DNA of 64,000 nt, taken from the NCBI GenBank assembly GCA_965263335.1, contig CBDHHE010000001.1:868001-932000 (forward strand), given 5' to 3'. Below the pieces are notes generated by a model that searched no databases, had not been told where the DNA came from, and saw only the letters and a program-made list of their open reading frames with translations. The translations under genes were made by a program, and so were the position numbers. The DNA is from Thermohalobaculum sp965263335 (GTDB lineage Bacteria > Pseudomonadota > Alphaproteobacteria > Rhodobacterales > Rhodobacteraceae). Below, piece by piece: positions 17,055 through 25,761 of this stretch. Positions within the stretch are counted from its first letter, which is position 1, and every line of letters begins with the position of its first letter.

Positions 17055-17413
17055 TTGCGGTGTATCTCGCTGGTGCTCACCACGTCGCCTGTGGCCGCGT
17101 CAAAGCTCATGAGCAGCTCCGATCCATCGGGCGCCCGCAGCGTGAACAGTACCGTCTCGGCACCGCGTCCAACTGCAAGAATTTCGTGATCACCCGGAAG
17201 CGGGAACGCGCTGGCTTCGATTGGCGATTGATCAATCTGAGGTGAGAGTGCGGGGTCGAACCCGAGTCCGAGACGGATGACAATCACCGCGACGACCGTT
17301 AGCACTCCCAGAATGAGCACCACCACCAGCCCGGTCACCAACAGACGCAGACGACGCAGATGCGGCGGTTCCACGAACTCGTCGTCATCGTGGCCGGATT
17401 GACCTGTCGCCAT
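17051..17413 (-). CDS. small single-pass membrane protein (DUF6476-like)
   Basis: A 120-residue protein: an acidic N-terminus (MATGQSGHDDDEFVEPPH), one transmembrane helix (LLVTGLVVVLILGVLTVVAVIVIRLG, about residues 24-49), and a periplasmic-side soluble domain ending DAATGDVVSTSEIHRN. Proteins like this, next to a pseudouridine synthase, are common in Rhodobacterales and carry the DUF6476 label. I assign it from memory of that pattern. The start codon overlaps the start codon of the divergent rluA-type gene (CATG at 17411-17414), and GGGGAG lies 6 bp upstream. The function is unknown. Confidence 0.7.
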   Translation of the reverse strand: MATGQSGHDDDEFVEPPHLRRLRLLVTGLVVVLILGVLTVVAVIVIRLGLGFDPALSPQIDQSPIEASAFPLPGDHEILAVGRGAETVLFTLRAPDGSELLMSFDAATGDVVSTSEIHRN

Positions 17414-18485
17414 GGAGTGCTCCCCAGATGATCCGCAGGATTCCGACTCTGCCGATCTGTTGAGGCTTATCGTCCCGGTCGACGTTGCGGGTCAACGCCT
17501 CGACAAGGCATTGGTCTCGATGCTTGCAGATCGCGAACCCCCGCTGTCGCGTTCGCGCCTCACCCAACTGATCCATGATGGCGCCGTACGTGACTCTGCG
17601 GGTGCGCCACTGTTCGAGGCGTCACGGAAGGTGCGCGCGGACGAATCCATGTCCCTGATCCTGCCGCCCGTGGTCGCCGCCGAGCCAAAGCCCGAAGACG
17701 TGCCCTTGGATGTTCTCTTCGAGGATGATGCAGTGATCGTGGTCAACAAGCCGGTCGGGATGGTGGTGCACCCTGCCCCAGGCGCGGAAACCGGCACTCT
17801 GGTGAACGCGCTGCTCTGGCATTGCGGCACAAGCTTGCAGGGCATTGGTGGAGAACGTCGGCCCGGAATCGTGCACCGCATCGACAAGTTGACCTCGGGC
17901 GCACTCGTTGCAGCAAAGACCGAGGCGGCCTTGGCGCGGCTCGCCGGACAGTTTGCCGATCATACGGTGGAGAGGCGCTATCTCGCAGTCTGCTGGGGGT
18001 GGCCTGATCGTGCCGATCCACGGCTCGCCGGTTTGGAGAGTGTCAGCTTCGAGGAGGATGGCTGGGTCCGCATCGATACGCAGATTGCGCGCCATCCGAC
18101 CAACCGCAAACGCATGGCCGTTGCCCGCAGCGGAGGCAGACATGCCGTGACCCGGCTGCGTGTGATCGAGCGGTTCGGCAGCGCTTCCGCCGGCATCGCA
18201 CTCCTCGAATGTCGACTTGAGACCGGGCGGACGCATCAAATCCGGGTACATGCCCAGCATGCCGGGCATGCTCTTGTCGGTGATCCGGTCTATGGCCGCG
18301 CCCGGAGGCTATCGGCGCGTTCGACGCCCGAGAGGGTAGTCGAGGCGATCAGCCGATTTCCGCGTCAAGCGCTGCATGCGGAAACCCTCGGCTTCATTCA
18401 CCCGGTCACGAGCGAAGCATGCCACTTCGAAGCCCCGCAACCCGAGGACATGACAGCGCTGCTCGAGGTGCTGCGCACCTGGTGA
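17412..18485 (+). CDS. RluA-family pseudouridine synthase (RluD-like)
   Basis: A 357-residue 23S rRNA (or tRNA) pseudouridine synthase. An S4-like N-terminal RNA-binding segment (VDVAGQRLDKALVSMLAD, about residues 23-90) is followed by the catalytic domain with PGIVHRIDKLTSGALVAAKT, containing catalytic Asp158, and the ECRLETGRTHQIRVHAQHAGHALVGD motif. The common HRLDKxTSG motif here is HRIDKLTSG. The domain order matches RluD (pseudouridines 1911/1915/1917) more than RluA. The ATG start overlaps that of the divergent small membrane-protein gene. Confidence 0.88.
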   Translation: MECSPDDPQDSDSADLLRLIVPVDVAGQRLDKALVSMLADREPPLSRSRLTQLIHDGAVRDSAGAPLFEASRKVRADESMSLILPPVVAAEPKPEDVPLDVLFEDDAVIVVNKPVGMVVHPAPGAETGTLVNALLWHCGTSLQGIGGERRPGIVHRIDKLTSGALVAAKTEAALARLAGQFADHTVERRYLAVCWGWPDRADPRLAGLESVSFEEDGWVRIDTQIARHPTNRKRMAVARSGGRHAVTRLRVIERFGSASAGIALLECRLETGRTHQIRVHAQHAGHALVGDPVYGRARRLSARSTPERVVEAISRFPRQALHAETLGFIHPVTSEACHFEAPQPEDMTALLEVLRTW

Positions 18486-18500
18486 CGCGCCTCGTCGAGC

Positions 18501-19202
18501 TCAGCCCCCCGTCTGCAAACTGGCAGCCGATTGCTCGAACAGAAGCTTGCGCTCCTGCTCGTCAGGCGGTGCTTTGCGCCTCAGGTCCTTGCCAAGATCA
18601 ACTGCGCGCTGGACAGCCGGACGGTCCTTGATCCGCTGGCGCCACGCCACGACGTTCGGAAACGGCTCCAGGTTTGCTCCCAACGGCCGCGCGATCAACA
18701 CCCAGGGCCAGCAGATCATGTCAGCAATCGAATACTCGTCGCCGACAATCCAGTCCCGATCCGTCAGTCGCCGATCGAGGACACCGAGCAGCCGGTCGTA
18801 CTCGCCTGCATATCGCTTGGCACCGTAGGCGCGCTCCCCCTCTGGCGCATAGTTCACGAAATGACTGAGCTGGCCTGCCATAGGCCCCTGCCCGCCAACC
18901 TGCCAGAAAAGCCATTCCATGGTTTCTTTTCGCAGCACCGGATCTTTCGACAGGAACCTGTCAAACTTGTCTGCCAGGTACCACATGACCGCACCGGACT
19001 CGAAGACTGTGACCGGCGGCGCCACCTCATGGTCGACAATTGCAGGCATTCGGTTGTTTGGACTGATCGCGAGGAACTCTGGTTTGAACTGTTCCCCCTT
19101 GGAGATGTTCACGGGAATCATGCGATACGCCGCACCGAGCTCTTCGAGCAGAATGGACACTTTCCAACCATTCGGCGTCGGCCAGTAGTAGAAATCGATC
19201 AT
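18501..19202 (-). CDS. glutathione S-transferase family protein (YfcG/Ure2-like)
   Basis: A 233-residue cytosolic GST-fold protein. The N-terminal thioredoxin-like domain (IDFYYWPTPNGWKVSILLEELG) has the TPNG turn of the YfcG/YghU/Ure2p group, whose members are glutathione-dependent disulfide-bond oxidoreductases rather than classical transferases. NNRMPAIVDHE and GAVMWYLADKF complete the glutathione site, and the C-terminal helical domain includes YSIADMICWPWV. The start codon overlaps the stop of the upstream CoA-transferase (ATGA), so the two are translated as a pair. Confidence 0.88.
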   Translation of the reverse strand: MIDFYYWPTPNGWKVSILLEELGAAYRMIPVNISKGEQFKPEFLAISPNNRMPAIVDHEVAPPVTVFESGAVMWYLADKFDRFLSKDPVLRKETMEWLFWQVGGQGPMAGQLSHFVNYAPEGERAYGAKRYAGEYDRLLGVLDRRLTDRDWIVGDEYSIADMICWPWVLIARPLGANLEPFPNVVAWRQRIKDRPAVQRAVDLGKDLRRKAPPDEQERKLLFEQSAASLQTGG

Positions 19203-20434
19203 CCGGTTCTCCGTTGGCTCAGCCCGTCTCCAGCGGCATGATCACCGGAGGCTTGTATCGCCGAGCCGCTCTCCAAAAGCGAGGTGATCTCCGATGGGTC
19301 AAGGCCCGCTTCAGCCAACACCTCGGTGGTGTGCGCACCTAAAGTCGGCGCGGGCACAGGCTCTGCCAGCGGCGTGCCTTCGAAACGAGCCGGTGCACGT
19401 GTCTGGCGCAGACGCCCGGCATCCGGATGATCGTACTCGATGATCAGCGCGTTTGCAGCGATCTGCGGATGCCGGATCACCTCGCTGCGGGTCAGCACGG
19501 GCGCGCACGGCACATCATGGGCGTCAAGACGTGCAATCCATTCTGCGGTGCTTCGATGCCGCAACGCTTCTTGCGTGATCTCGAGGCGCGCAGGTTTGTT
19601 GTCCTCGAGGCCGGCGGACGTGAGGAAGCGCGGATCGGTTTTCCATTCGGGACGCTCACAGGCATCCGCAAGCTTCTCCCAATCGACCCGACGGAAAGCC
19701 GCGACCGAAATGAAGCCGTCTGCCGTCTCGTAGATCAGGTCGATGAAGCTCTGTGCCGTCTCTGCCTCGAGTTCGTCACCCACGAAGGTGTGGCCACCCA
19801 TATCCGATGACCAGAGAAAGTGAACCACTGTGTCCAGCATCGAGAGGCGCAGATGCTGACCCTGACCTGTCCGGGTCCGGCTTAGGAGTGCTGCGGTGAC
19901 CGCCTGGGCCACTGCGAAGCCGGTCAGCTTGTCGGGTACAATGGTGCGGATCAGCGCGGGTCTGCGGTCATCCGACCCGGCCTGTACCGTGGTCAGCCCG
20001 GAAAGCGACTGCACCAACGGATCGAAGACCGGCTTGTGGGCATAGGGCCCGTCCTCGCCAAATCCCGACACCGATGCATAAATGATATCACTCCGCACCT
20101 TGCGCACGTCATCATACCCGATGCCAAGCCTCTCTGCCACGCCCGGCCGGAAGTTCTGCATCACCACATCCGCGCTTGCGATCAGCCGCAGCAGCGCGTC
20201 GCGCGCGCCCTCCTGCTTGAGGTCGAGCACAACCGACCGCTTGGACCGGTTGTTGTTCAGAAAACTCGCCGACCACCCGTTGCGCTGCGTCGCGGCGGCG
20301 CGGGTGTTGTCCCCGCGCGGGGGCTCGATCTTGATCACGTCAGCGCCCTGATCGGCCAGGATCATCGAACCGAGCGGCCCTGAGATCATGAGTGTCAGAT
20401 CGACGATCCGGATTCCGTCGAGTGGTCCTGCCAT
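19199..20434 (-). CDS. CaiB/BaiF CoA-transferase family protein
   Basis: A 411-residue family III CoA-transferase. Its N-terminus, GIRIVDLTLMISGPLGSMILADQGADVIKIEPPRGD, is the classical formyl-CoA transferase-type start. GRKFC-like transfer loops are not readable, but FRPGVAERLGIGYDDVRKV, IYASVSGFGEDGPYAHKPVFD and SMLDTVVHFLW fit the family. It moves CoA between an acyl-CoA and a carboxylic acid; the substrates are unknown. I chose the ATG at 20434 because GGAGGAGG stands directly upstream. It is coupled to the GST gene, suggesting joint use in degrading an organic acid or in detoxification. Confidence 0.85.
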   Translation of the reverse strand: MAGPLDGIRIVDLTLMISGPLGSMILADQGADVIKIEPPRGDNTRAAATQRNGWSASFLNNNRSKRSVVLDLKQEGARDALLRLIASADVVMQNFRPGVAERLGIGYDDVRKVRSDIIYASVSGFGEDGPYAHKPVFDPLVQSLSGLTTVQAGSDDRRPALIRTIVPDKLTGFAVAQAVTAALLSRTRTGQGQHLRLSMLDTVVHFLWSSDMGGHTFVGDELEAETAQSFIDLIYETADGFISVAAFRRVDWEKLADACERPEWKTDPRFLTSAGLEDNKPARLEITQEALRHRSTAEWIARLDAHDVPCAPVLTRSEVIRHPQIAANALIIEYDHPDAGRLRQTRAPARFEGTPLAEPVPAPTLGAHTTEVLAEAGLDPSEITSLLESGSAIQASGDHAAGDGLSQRRTG

Positions 20435-20584
20435 GCTGTTTCCTCCTCCGGTGCTGCAGGGCGCCTGGTTGGTCCGGACGCTCCTCACACACGACCAGCC
20501 CCTCGTTTGCAGGCAGTGAAAAACCTTTCGCTGCCCGAGGTGTGGCGATAGGTTGCGCCAAACTCAAACGGAAGGATAGCGGGC

Positions 20585-21235
20585 TTGAGCGAATCCGACA
20601 GCTTTATTCAGGAGGTCACGGAGGAAGTCCGACAGGACCGGATGTACGCCCTCTGGAAGAAATGGGGGCCCTTCGTCCTGATCGGTGTTGCTCTGATCGT
20701 CGGCGGGGCGGCGTTCTTGTCCTGGCTGCAGGTGCAAGAGAAGGCCGAAGCCGAGGCTCTGGGCGCAAGCTTTGTCGCTGCCGAACGGGGCTCGATCGAG
20801 GATCAGCGTGCGCTTGCCGATGAGGTGAGCGACGACACAGCCGTGATCGCCGATCTCGGTCTCGCGGCAGCAATGGCTCAAAATGGGGACGCGGCGGGGG
20901 CGATCTCGCTCTATCGTGGTATTGCTGACCGGGCGGGCCTCGATCGTGCGTACGCAGACTTCGCACGGCTGCAGGCTGCTCGTCAGGAAGCTCTCACGGA
21001 GTCGCCAGAAACGGTTCTGCCAAAGCTTGGCGCGCTCATCACGGAAGACGGCCCGTATCGCCTGCTGGCGCTCGAATTCAGCGCAACGCTTCGTCTCGCT
21101 ACAGGCGATGTCGAGGCTGCGCATGCAGATCTTAACAGCATCGTTCTCGATCCCGAGGCAACAGAGACCCTTCGCCTGCGTGCGGCACAGATAATCGCCA
21201 TCTCCGGTGGCCAACTAGAAGATCAAGAAGAGTGA
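20585..21235 (+). CDS. YfgM-like membrane-anchored TPR protein
   Basis: A 216-residue protein with a cytosolic N-terminus (SFIQEVTEEVRQDRMYALWKKW), one membrane helix (GPFVLIGVALIVGGAAFLSWL, about residues 28-48) and a helical periplasmic tail of the TPR_21/YfgM type. YfgM is an ancillary periplasmic chaperone at the Sec translocon, typically encoded next to bamB, as here. The start is TTG, preceded by GGAAGGA at optimal spacing. It diverges from the CoA-transferase gene and leads into bamB 38 bp later. Confidence 0.85.
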   Translation: MSESDSFIQEVTEEVRQDRMYALWKKWGPFVLIGVALIVGGAAFLSWLQVQEKAEAEALGASFVAAERGSIEDQRALADEVSDDTAVIADLGLAAAMAQNGDAAGAISLYRGIADRAGLDRAYADFARLQAARQEALTESPETVLPKLGALITEDGPYRLLALEFSATLRLATGDVEAAHADLNSIVLDPEATETLRLRAAQIIAISGGQLEDQEE

Positions 21236-21273
21236 GGCAGCGAGCGACCGCGAGGTCGTCGAGGAAAGCGACG

Positions 21274-22611
21274 ATGATCCAGAAGAATACACCCAATAGC
21301 CGGGGCGTGGCGGGCTGGGCCACCCTCGCAGCACCGCTTGCCTTGGCGTTTGCCGTGAGCGCTTGCTCCGCCTTCGACGACGAGGAGAAGCTTTCTGGCG
21401 AGCGCGTGCGAATTCGCGACGCATCACCCACAACAACACTGAGTACAATCCCCGCACGCCCTTTGCCCCCGGCATCACGCAATGCCGACTGGTCGCAAAC
21501 AAACGGCCTGCCCAGCCATGCAAGTGGTCACCTGGCCGGACCGACGACATTGGAGCGGGCCTGGCGGATCGATGCGGGCACCGGCAGCAGCGATGAAAGC
21601 ACGATCACCAGCGCGCCGATTGTGATTGGCGGCACGGTGTATGTCCTCGACGCCAGTTCACGCCTTGGCGCGTTCGATGCCAACACTGGGGACGAACGCT
21701 GGCAGATCAGTCTGGCACCGGAGGGAGAAGACGGCGAAGAGGGTTTCGGCGGCGGGCTCGCATCGGAGGGGTCGGACATTTTCGTGACCACAGGCTTCGG
21801 CGAGGTGCTGGCGGTCAACCCATCAGGCGAGATTACATGGCGCACCAAGTTCGGAGCACCGTTTCGGGCCGAGCCGGCGGCATCGGATGGGATGGTAATC
21901 GCCGTCGGTCGGGACAATGTCGCGGTTGCCCTTGATGCATCGAGCGGCACCACACGCTGGCGTGTGACGGGGCTTGGTGCGAGCGAAGGCGTGCTGGGTG
22001 GCGCGAGCCCCGCAATCTCCGGACAGTTGGCCGTCCTACCGTTTGCATCCGGTGAAATCATCGGCGTCGAGCGCGCGACGGGTCGCAGGGCGTGGAGCGC
22101 GGTCCTCGGCGGCAGCAGGCGTGGCCTTGCGCGGGCCTCCATTTCTGACGTTACCGGCGACCCGCTGATCGCGGGTCAGGTCGTGGTTGCGGGCAATCAG
22201 GCGGGCCGGATCGTTGCGATCAACGGACAGGACGGACGGCGTGGCTGGACCCGTTCGATCGGCTCGGCAGCACCAATGTGGGCCGCGGGCGACAGTCTGT
22301 TCGCGATGGCGGACGACGCGTCGCTGCACAGGCTCAGTCTCCGGACCGGTCAGAGCATATGGCGCACCGAGCTGCCAGCGTTCGAAGAACCTGAAGACCG
22401 TGAGGATCCCATCGTCTACTCCGGCCCGGTTCTCGCCGGTGGCCAGGTACTCATCACATCGTCGCTTGGCGAGTTGTTGAGCTTCGATCCTGACACGGGC
22501 GAGGCGCGTGAGACGGCTGATCTGAGCAGCGGCACCACGACCGGCCCGGTGGTGGCTGGCGGCATTATCTACGTTCTGGCGGACGATGGAAATCTGCACG
22601 CCTTCCGATGA
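21274..22611 (+). CDS. bamB: outer-membrane assembly lipoprotein, PQQ-like beta-propeller (BamB-like)
   Basis: A 445-residue lipoprotein. The signal peptide ends in the lipobox AVSAC, and the mature part is a beta-propeller of PQQ-like repeats (repeated units such as VYVLDASSRLGAFDANTGDERW, VVVAGNQAGRIVAINGQDGRRGW, and the final GGIIYVLADDGNLHAF). In BamB this propeller scaffolds BamA in beta-barrel insertion. I chose the ATG at 21274 because GAGGAAAG lies just upstream. The longer GTG at 21232 overlaps the yfgM-like stop. Position after yfgM and the lipobox support the BamB role over a PQQ dehydrogenase. Confidence 0.85.
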   Translation: MIQKNTPNSRGVAGWATLAAPLALAFAVSACSAFDDEEKLSGERVRIRDASPTTTLSTIPARPLPPASRNADWSQTNGLPSHASGHLAGPTTLERAWRIDAGTGSSDESTITSAPIVIGGTVYVLDASSRLGAFDANTGDERWQISLAPEGEDGEEGFGGGLASEGSDIFVTTGFGEVLAVNPSGEITWRTKFGAPFRAEPAASDGMVIAVGRDNVAVALDASSGTTRWRVTGLGASEGVLGGASPAISGQLAVLPFASGEIIGVERATGRRAWSAVLGGSRRGLARASISDVTGDPLIAGQVVVAGNQAGRIVAINGQDGRRGWTRSIGSAAPMWAAGDSLFAMADDASLHRLSLRTGQSIWRTELPAFEEPEDREDPIVYSGPVLAGGQVLITSSLGELLSFDPDTGEARETADLSSGTTTGPVVAGGIIYVLADDGNLHAFR

Positions 22612-22630
22612 AGACGTGCAGTCTTTTGCA

Positions 22631-23725
22631 TCACTGATACCCGAGCCCGAGCACACGGTTGCGCTGAACCGAGAAGGCAACTTCGGCAATGCTCTGCCAG
22701 TTGCCCATTTCGCGCAGTGAACCCTGGTAGTCGTCAAGGATTTTCGCCGCGAGCTCCGAGTGGCCGCGGGTTTCCTCGTAGACTGCCTCGGAGGCCTCAC
22801 CGAACGCATCATAGGTGTCTTCAGTGAACTGTTTGAGCTCGACACCGTGCTCATTGATCAGCCGGTCCAGATACTGACCGTTGAAGGCGATGGTCTCTTC
22901 GTACTGCGCGGCGTGCTCTTCCATGCAGGCGGCCGTGATGATCGCCCGCTCGATATCCGAAAGCTCGCTCCACCAAGACGCATTCATACCGAACGAAAGA
23001 CCGCCACCCGGCTCGTGGAACCCGGGGAAGTAATAGTACTTCGCGGCTTCGTAGAACTTGAGGAAGTAGTCGTTGTAGGGACCGACCCACTCGGTTGCAT
23101 CGATCGCGCCCGAGACGAGGTTCTCGTAGATCTGGCCGCCCGGCAGCGAGACCGGCGATGCGCCCAGCTTGGCCATGACGTCGCCGCCGAGGCCGGGAAT
23201 GCGCATCTTCAGACCCTTGAGGTCGTCAACGCTCTCGATCTCCTTGTTGAACCAGCCGCCCATCTGTGTCCCGGTGGCGCCGCATGGCAGACACTTCAGT
23301 CCGAATTCACCCGCAATCTCGTCCCAGAGTGCCTGGCCATTCATGAACTTGATCCACGCATTCCACTCAAGCGTGGTCATGCCAAACGGAACTGACGTGA
23401 AGAACGCCCAGCCGGGGTGTTTTCCCTTCCAGTAGTAGTCCGCAGCGATGTAGGCCTGCGCATTGCCGGACGCGACTTCGTCGAAGCTGTCGAAAGCACC
23501 CACACGCTCGCCAGCCGCAAAGTATTGCGTTTCAATCCGACCTTCCGTCAGCTCAGTAATGCGTGCCGCAAGCCGCTGCGCGCTGACACCAAGACCAGGA
23601 AAGTCGCGCGGCCAAGTTGAAACGATGACCATTTCCTTGCGGCTTTGCGCAAGCGCAGGCGCCGACATCGTCGCCGTGGCAGCACCGGCAACCGCTGCCC
23701 CCCCCAGGAATTCACGGCGTTCCAT
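22631..23725 (-). CDS. TRAP transporter substrate-binding protein, TakP-like (orphan)
   Basis: A 364-residue periplasmic binding protein. The N-terminus MERREFLGGAAVAGAATATM with ALAQ reads as a signal peptide of TAT-like character (RREFL). The mature domain matches the TakP (2-oxoacid) branch of DctP proteins: STWPRDFPGLGVSAQRL, FAAGERV, DYYWKGKHPGWAFFTSVPFGM, GTQMGGWFNKEI, LKGLKMRIPGLGGDVM, DATEWVGPYNDYF, and KYYYFPGFHEPGGG. No gene for the small (DctQ) or large (DctM) membrane subunits lies beside it, so it either pairs with a remote permease or acts in sensing. The substrate assignment (2-oxo acids, pyruvate or lactate salts) is inference from the subfamily. Confidence 0.85.
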   Translation of the reverse strand: MERREFLGGAAVAGAATATMSAPALAQSRKEMVIVSTWPRDFPGLGVSAQRLAARITELTEGRIETQYFAAGERVGAFDSFDEVASGNAQAYIAADYYWKGKHPGWAFFTSVPFGMTTLEWNAWIKFMNGQALWDEIAGEFGLKCLPCGATGTQMGGWFNKEIESVDDLKGLKMRIPGLGGDVMAKLGASPVSLPGGQIYENLVSGAIDATEWVGPYNDYFLKFYEAAKYYYFPGFHEPGGGLSFGMNASWWSELSDIERAIITAACMEEHAAQYEETIAFNGQYLDRLINEHGVELKQFTEDTYDAFGEASEAVYEETRGHSELAAKILDDYQGSLREMGNWQSIAEVAFSVQRNRVLGLGYQ

Positions 23726-24051
23726 GATACATTCTCCTTAAGATTTGGGCACGACCCAGCACCCTGATGTCCCTTTGCGCCACCAACTAGACCAAGTTTT
23801 TGCCTTCTCGCAATGCAAAAACGGACTACGGAAGGTGGCCGAAATTTGTTCCTGACCCAGTTTGACACAGTCTGACGTGGCAGATCAAAATGGTTGACGC
23901 GATATCCCGCCAGGTTGCTTGACATAGTTGTACACTCAACTCATGGCAGAGTGGCGCGTCAGGCAAAAGTTGAAAAGATGATTTGCCGTCACTTGCACGT
24001 CGCAGCGATATTGTCGATGGCTTGGGGCGCAGTGCGGATAGGAGAAGGTAA
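23726..24051 (+). promoter_or_regulatory. intergenic promoter region with TTGACA and an inverted repeat
   Basis: 326 bp between two divergent genes. At 23919-23924 there is a perfect TTGACA (-35-like). Directly behind it is the inverted repeat AGTTG-TACACT-CAACT (23926-23941), which would sit in the spacer and look like an operator. It points towards the glutamine amidotransferase gene at 24052, but the distance implies a leader of about 80 nt or a second promoter. No coding frame is convincing here. Confidence 0.4.
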
Positions 24052-24807
24052 ATGCATATCCTCGTGTTCCAGCATGAACGGGTGGAGCACCCCGGTTCGT
24101 TCAGGCGTTTTCTCGATGATGACGGACACAGCTGGACACCGGTGCACTGGAATGAGGGAGAGACCTCACCGCCTCTCGACGGGTTCGATGCTCTCTGGGT
24201 GATGGGTGGCCCGATGGACGTCTGGGAAGAGGATGCCCATCCTTGGCTCGCGGACGAGAAGGCGCTGATCAGAGAAGCCGTCGAGAGGCGCGGAATGCCG
24301 TTTCTCGGTCTTTGTCTCGGTCATCAGTTGCTGGCCGAAGCGCTTGGCGGACAGACCGGTCCCTCCGATGTCCCGGAAATCGGCGTTCTCGAGGTTCAGC
24401 TCACGGAAGCCGGCGCAAGCGGTGTGTTCTTCGACGGTCTGCCAGAGCGATTTTCCTGCCTGCAATGGCACAGCGCAGAAATCAAACAGATGCCGCCAGG
24501 GGCTGTGTGCCTGGCGACGTCACCGGCCTGCGCGGTTCAATCCATGTGCTGGGGACCACGGGCCTATTCAGCACAGTTCCACCTCGAGGTGGAGCCTGAC
24601 ACGGTGGACAACTGGGCAGTGATACCTGCCTATTCTGCGGCCCTGGATCGCGCGCTCGGCGCTGAAGGCGCGGAAAAACTTCGCGTCGATTGCGAGACAC
24701 ACATGCGGGCATTCGAGATGGCTGCAGAGCGTGTGTACATCAACTGGCTGCAGACTGCCGCGCGCGCCGATGCTCCGGCGTCTTTCAGGTCGCCGCAGAC
24801 CGTGTGA
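24052..24807 (+). CDS. class I glutamine amidotransferase-like protein
   Basis: A 251-residue GATase class 1 domain protein. It has LWVMGGPMDVWEED near residue 45, the nucleophile elbow FLGLCLGHQLLAEALGG (Cys90), and CLQWHSAEI. The expected second His and Glu lie in YSAQFHLEVEP (about residues 170-180). Stand-alone proteins of this type hydrolyse gamma-glutamyl compounds or transfer amide nitrogen. Its nearness to the GntR regulator and the gmaS-like operon suggests a role with gamma-glutamyl amides, but this is inference. The end overlaps the convergent GntR gene by 23 bp. Confidence 0.85.
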   Translation: MHILVFQHERVEHPGSFRRFLDDDGHSWTPVHWNEGETSPPLDGFDALWVMGGPMDVWEEDAHPWLADEKALIREAVERRGMPFLGLCLGHQLLAEALGGQTGPSDVPEIGVLEVQLTEAGASGVFFDGLPERFSCLQWHSAEIKQMPPGAVCLATSPACAVQSMCWGPRAYSAQFHLEVEPDTVDNWAVIPAYSAALDRALGAEGAEKLRVDCETHMRAFEMAAERVYINWLQTAARADAPASFRSPQTV

Positions 24808-25474
24808 GGGCAAGGCGCGCCGACTCGAGATGCAGCTTCATCACGGCGGCCGCCTCTTCCGCGAGGCGGTTTTCGATCGCCCGTAGAATCTGGCGATGCT
24901 GTTCGTTGTAAAGTTCGATCGTTTCGCGATCCAGGATGAGGTTGCGCATGCGCGCCCATTCGCGTTGATTGCGAACCGAACTGATCTGCGCAACGACCCA
25001 GATCAGCAACCCGTTTCCGGTGGATTCAGCAAGCAGGTTGTGAAACATCGTGTCTGCTTCTGCGAACCGGTCAGGATCATCGGTGCTCTGTTCCATGATG
25101 GCGAGAAGCCGTTCGGCCTTGTCGAGATCACTTCGACGCGCATGCAGAACCGCCAAACGGCAAATGTGTGGTTCAAGGGCGAACCGAGCATCGATCAACT
25201 CCAGCGGTCGGGCGTTCTCGATGATCGGGTTGGTCTGGAGATCAGTCGACACCGCTACATAGGCGCCGCTGCTGCGCCGGACCTCGATCAGCCCTTCATC
25301 AGACAGCTGCCGGAGCGCTTCGCGCACGGTGCCCCGCGCAACGCCCAGGTCATCGGCCAACGTGCGCTGCGCCGGAAGGCGCTCCCCTTGATAGAGGTCT
25401 CCCTCGGCAATCCTGCGACGCAACCCAGCTGCAACCTCGGGCGCGCCAAGACGTGGTTTTGGATCAGCGTCCAT
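24785..25474 (-). CDS. GntR-family transcriptional regulator, FCD/FadR type
   Basis: A 229-residue regulator. The winged helix-turn-helix occupies about residues 12-78: AAGLRRRIAEGDLYQGERLPAQ, then RTLADDLGVARGTVREALRQLSDEGLIEVRRSSGAYV. The C-terminal FCD ligand-binding domain has ELIDARFALEPHICRLAVLHA and the HRQILRAIENRLAEEAAAVMKLHLE end, with the Asp/His metal or ligand residues of the family. It diverges from the methylamine operon. The intervening region carries an ACCAATTTTGGT palindrome and phased CCAA boxes, so it probably represses that operon in response to a small acid or amine. Confidence 0.9.
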   Translation of the reverse strand: MDADPKPRLGAPEVAAGLRRRIAEGDLYQGERLPAQRTLADDLGVARGTVREALRQLSDEGLIEVRRSSGAYVAVSTDLQTNPIIENARPLELIDARFALEPHICRLAVLHARRSDLDKAERLLAIMEQSTDDPDRFAEADTMFHNLLAESTGNGLLIWVVAQISSVRNQREWARMRNLILDRETIELYNEQHRQILRAIENRLAEEAAAVMKLHLESARLALTRSAAT

Positions 25475-25483
25475 CTTTTCTCA

Positions 25484-25557
25484 CCAACCAATAGATACCA
25501 ATTTTGGTCCAAACATACTGATTTAGCAAGCCCTTCGCGCAATTGGATCAATATAGG
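25484..25557 (+). promoter_or_regulatory. gmaS-like operon control region: palindrome and phased CCAA boxes
   Basis: Within the 266 bp between the GntR gene and the operon are the palindrome ACCAATTTTGGT (25497-25508) and CCAA boxes starting at 25488, 25498 and 25509, about one DNA turn apart, with one more at 25484. A GCAATTGGATCA element at 25539-25550 recurs exactly, in the other orientation, upstream of the ammonium transporter (37969-37980). These are likely operator sites for the adjacent GntR protein or another nitrogen regulator. The binding protein is not proven. Confidence 0.5.
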
Positions 25558-25761
25558 TTGATTTCCGGAGCGAATCGCATAGCGTTTTGACGACGCGCCT
25601 GCGGGTCCAGATCGTGGGAAAGCGTATGGATAGAGACATGGGAGAACACGCCGCTATCCGATGATCCACGCCGCTCTGATAGGCGAAGGACCCACCGGAT
25701 ATCGCAGTGGCCGTCGGTTTGGTCGGAAACCGCAGCCTGCGTGAAGAGAGGGGAACACTCA

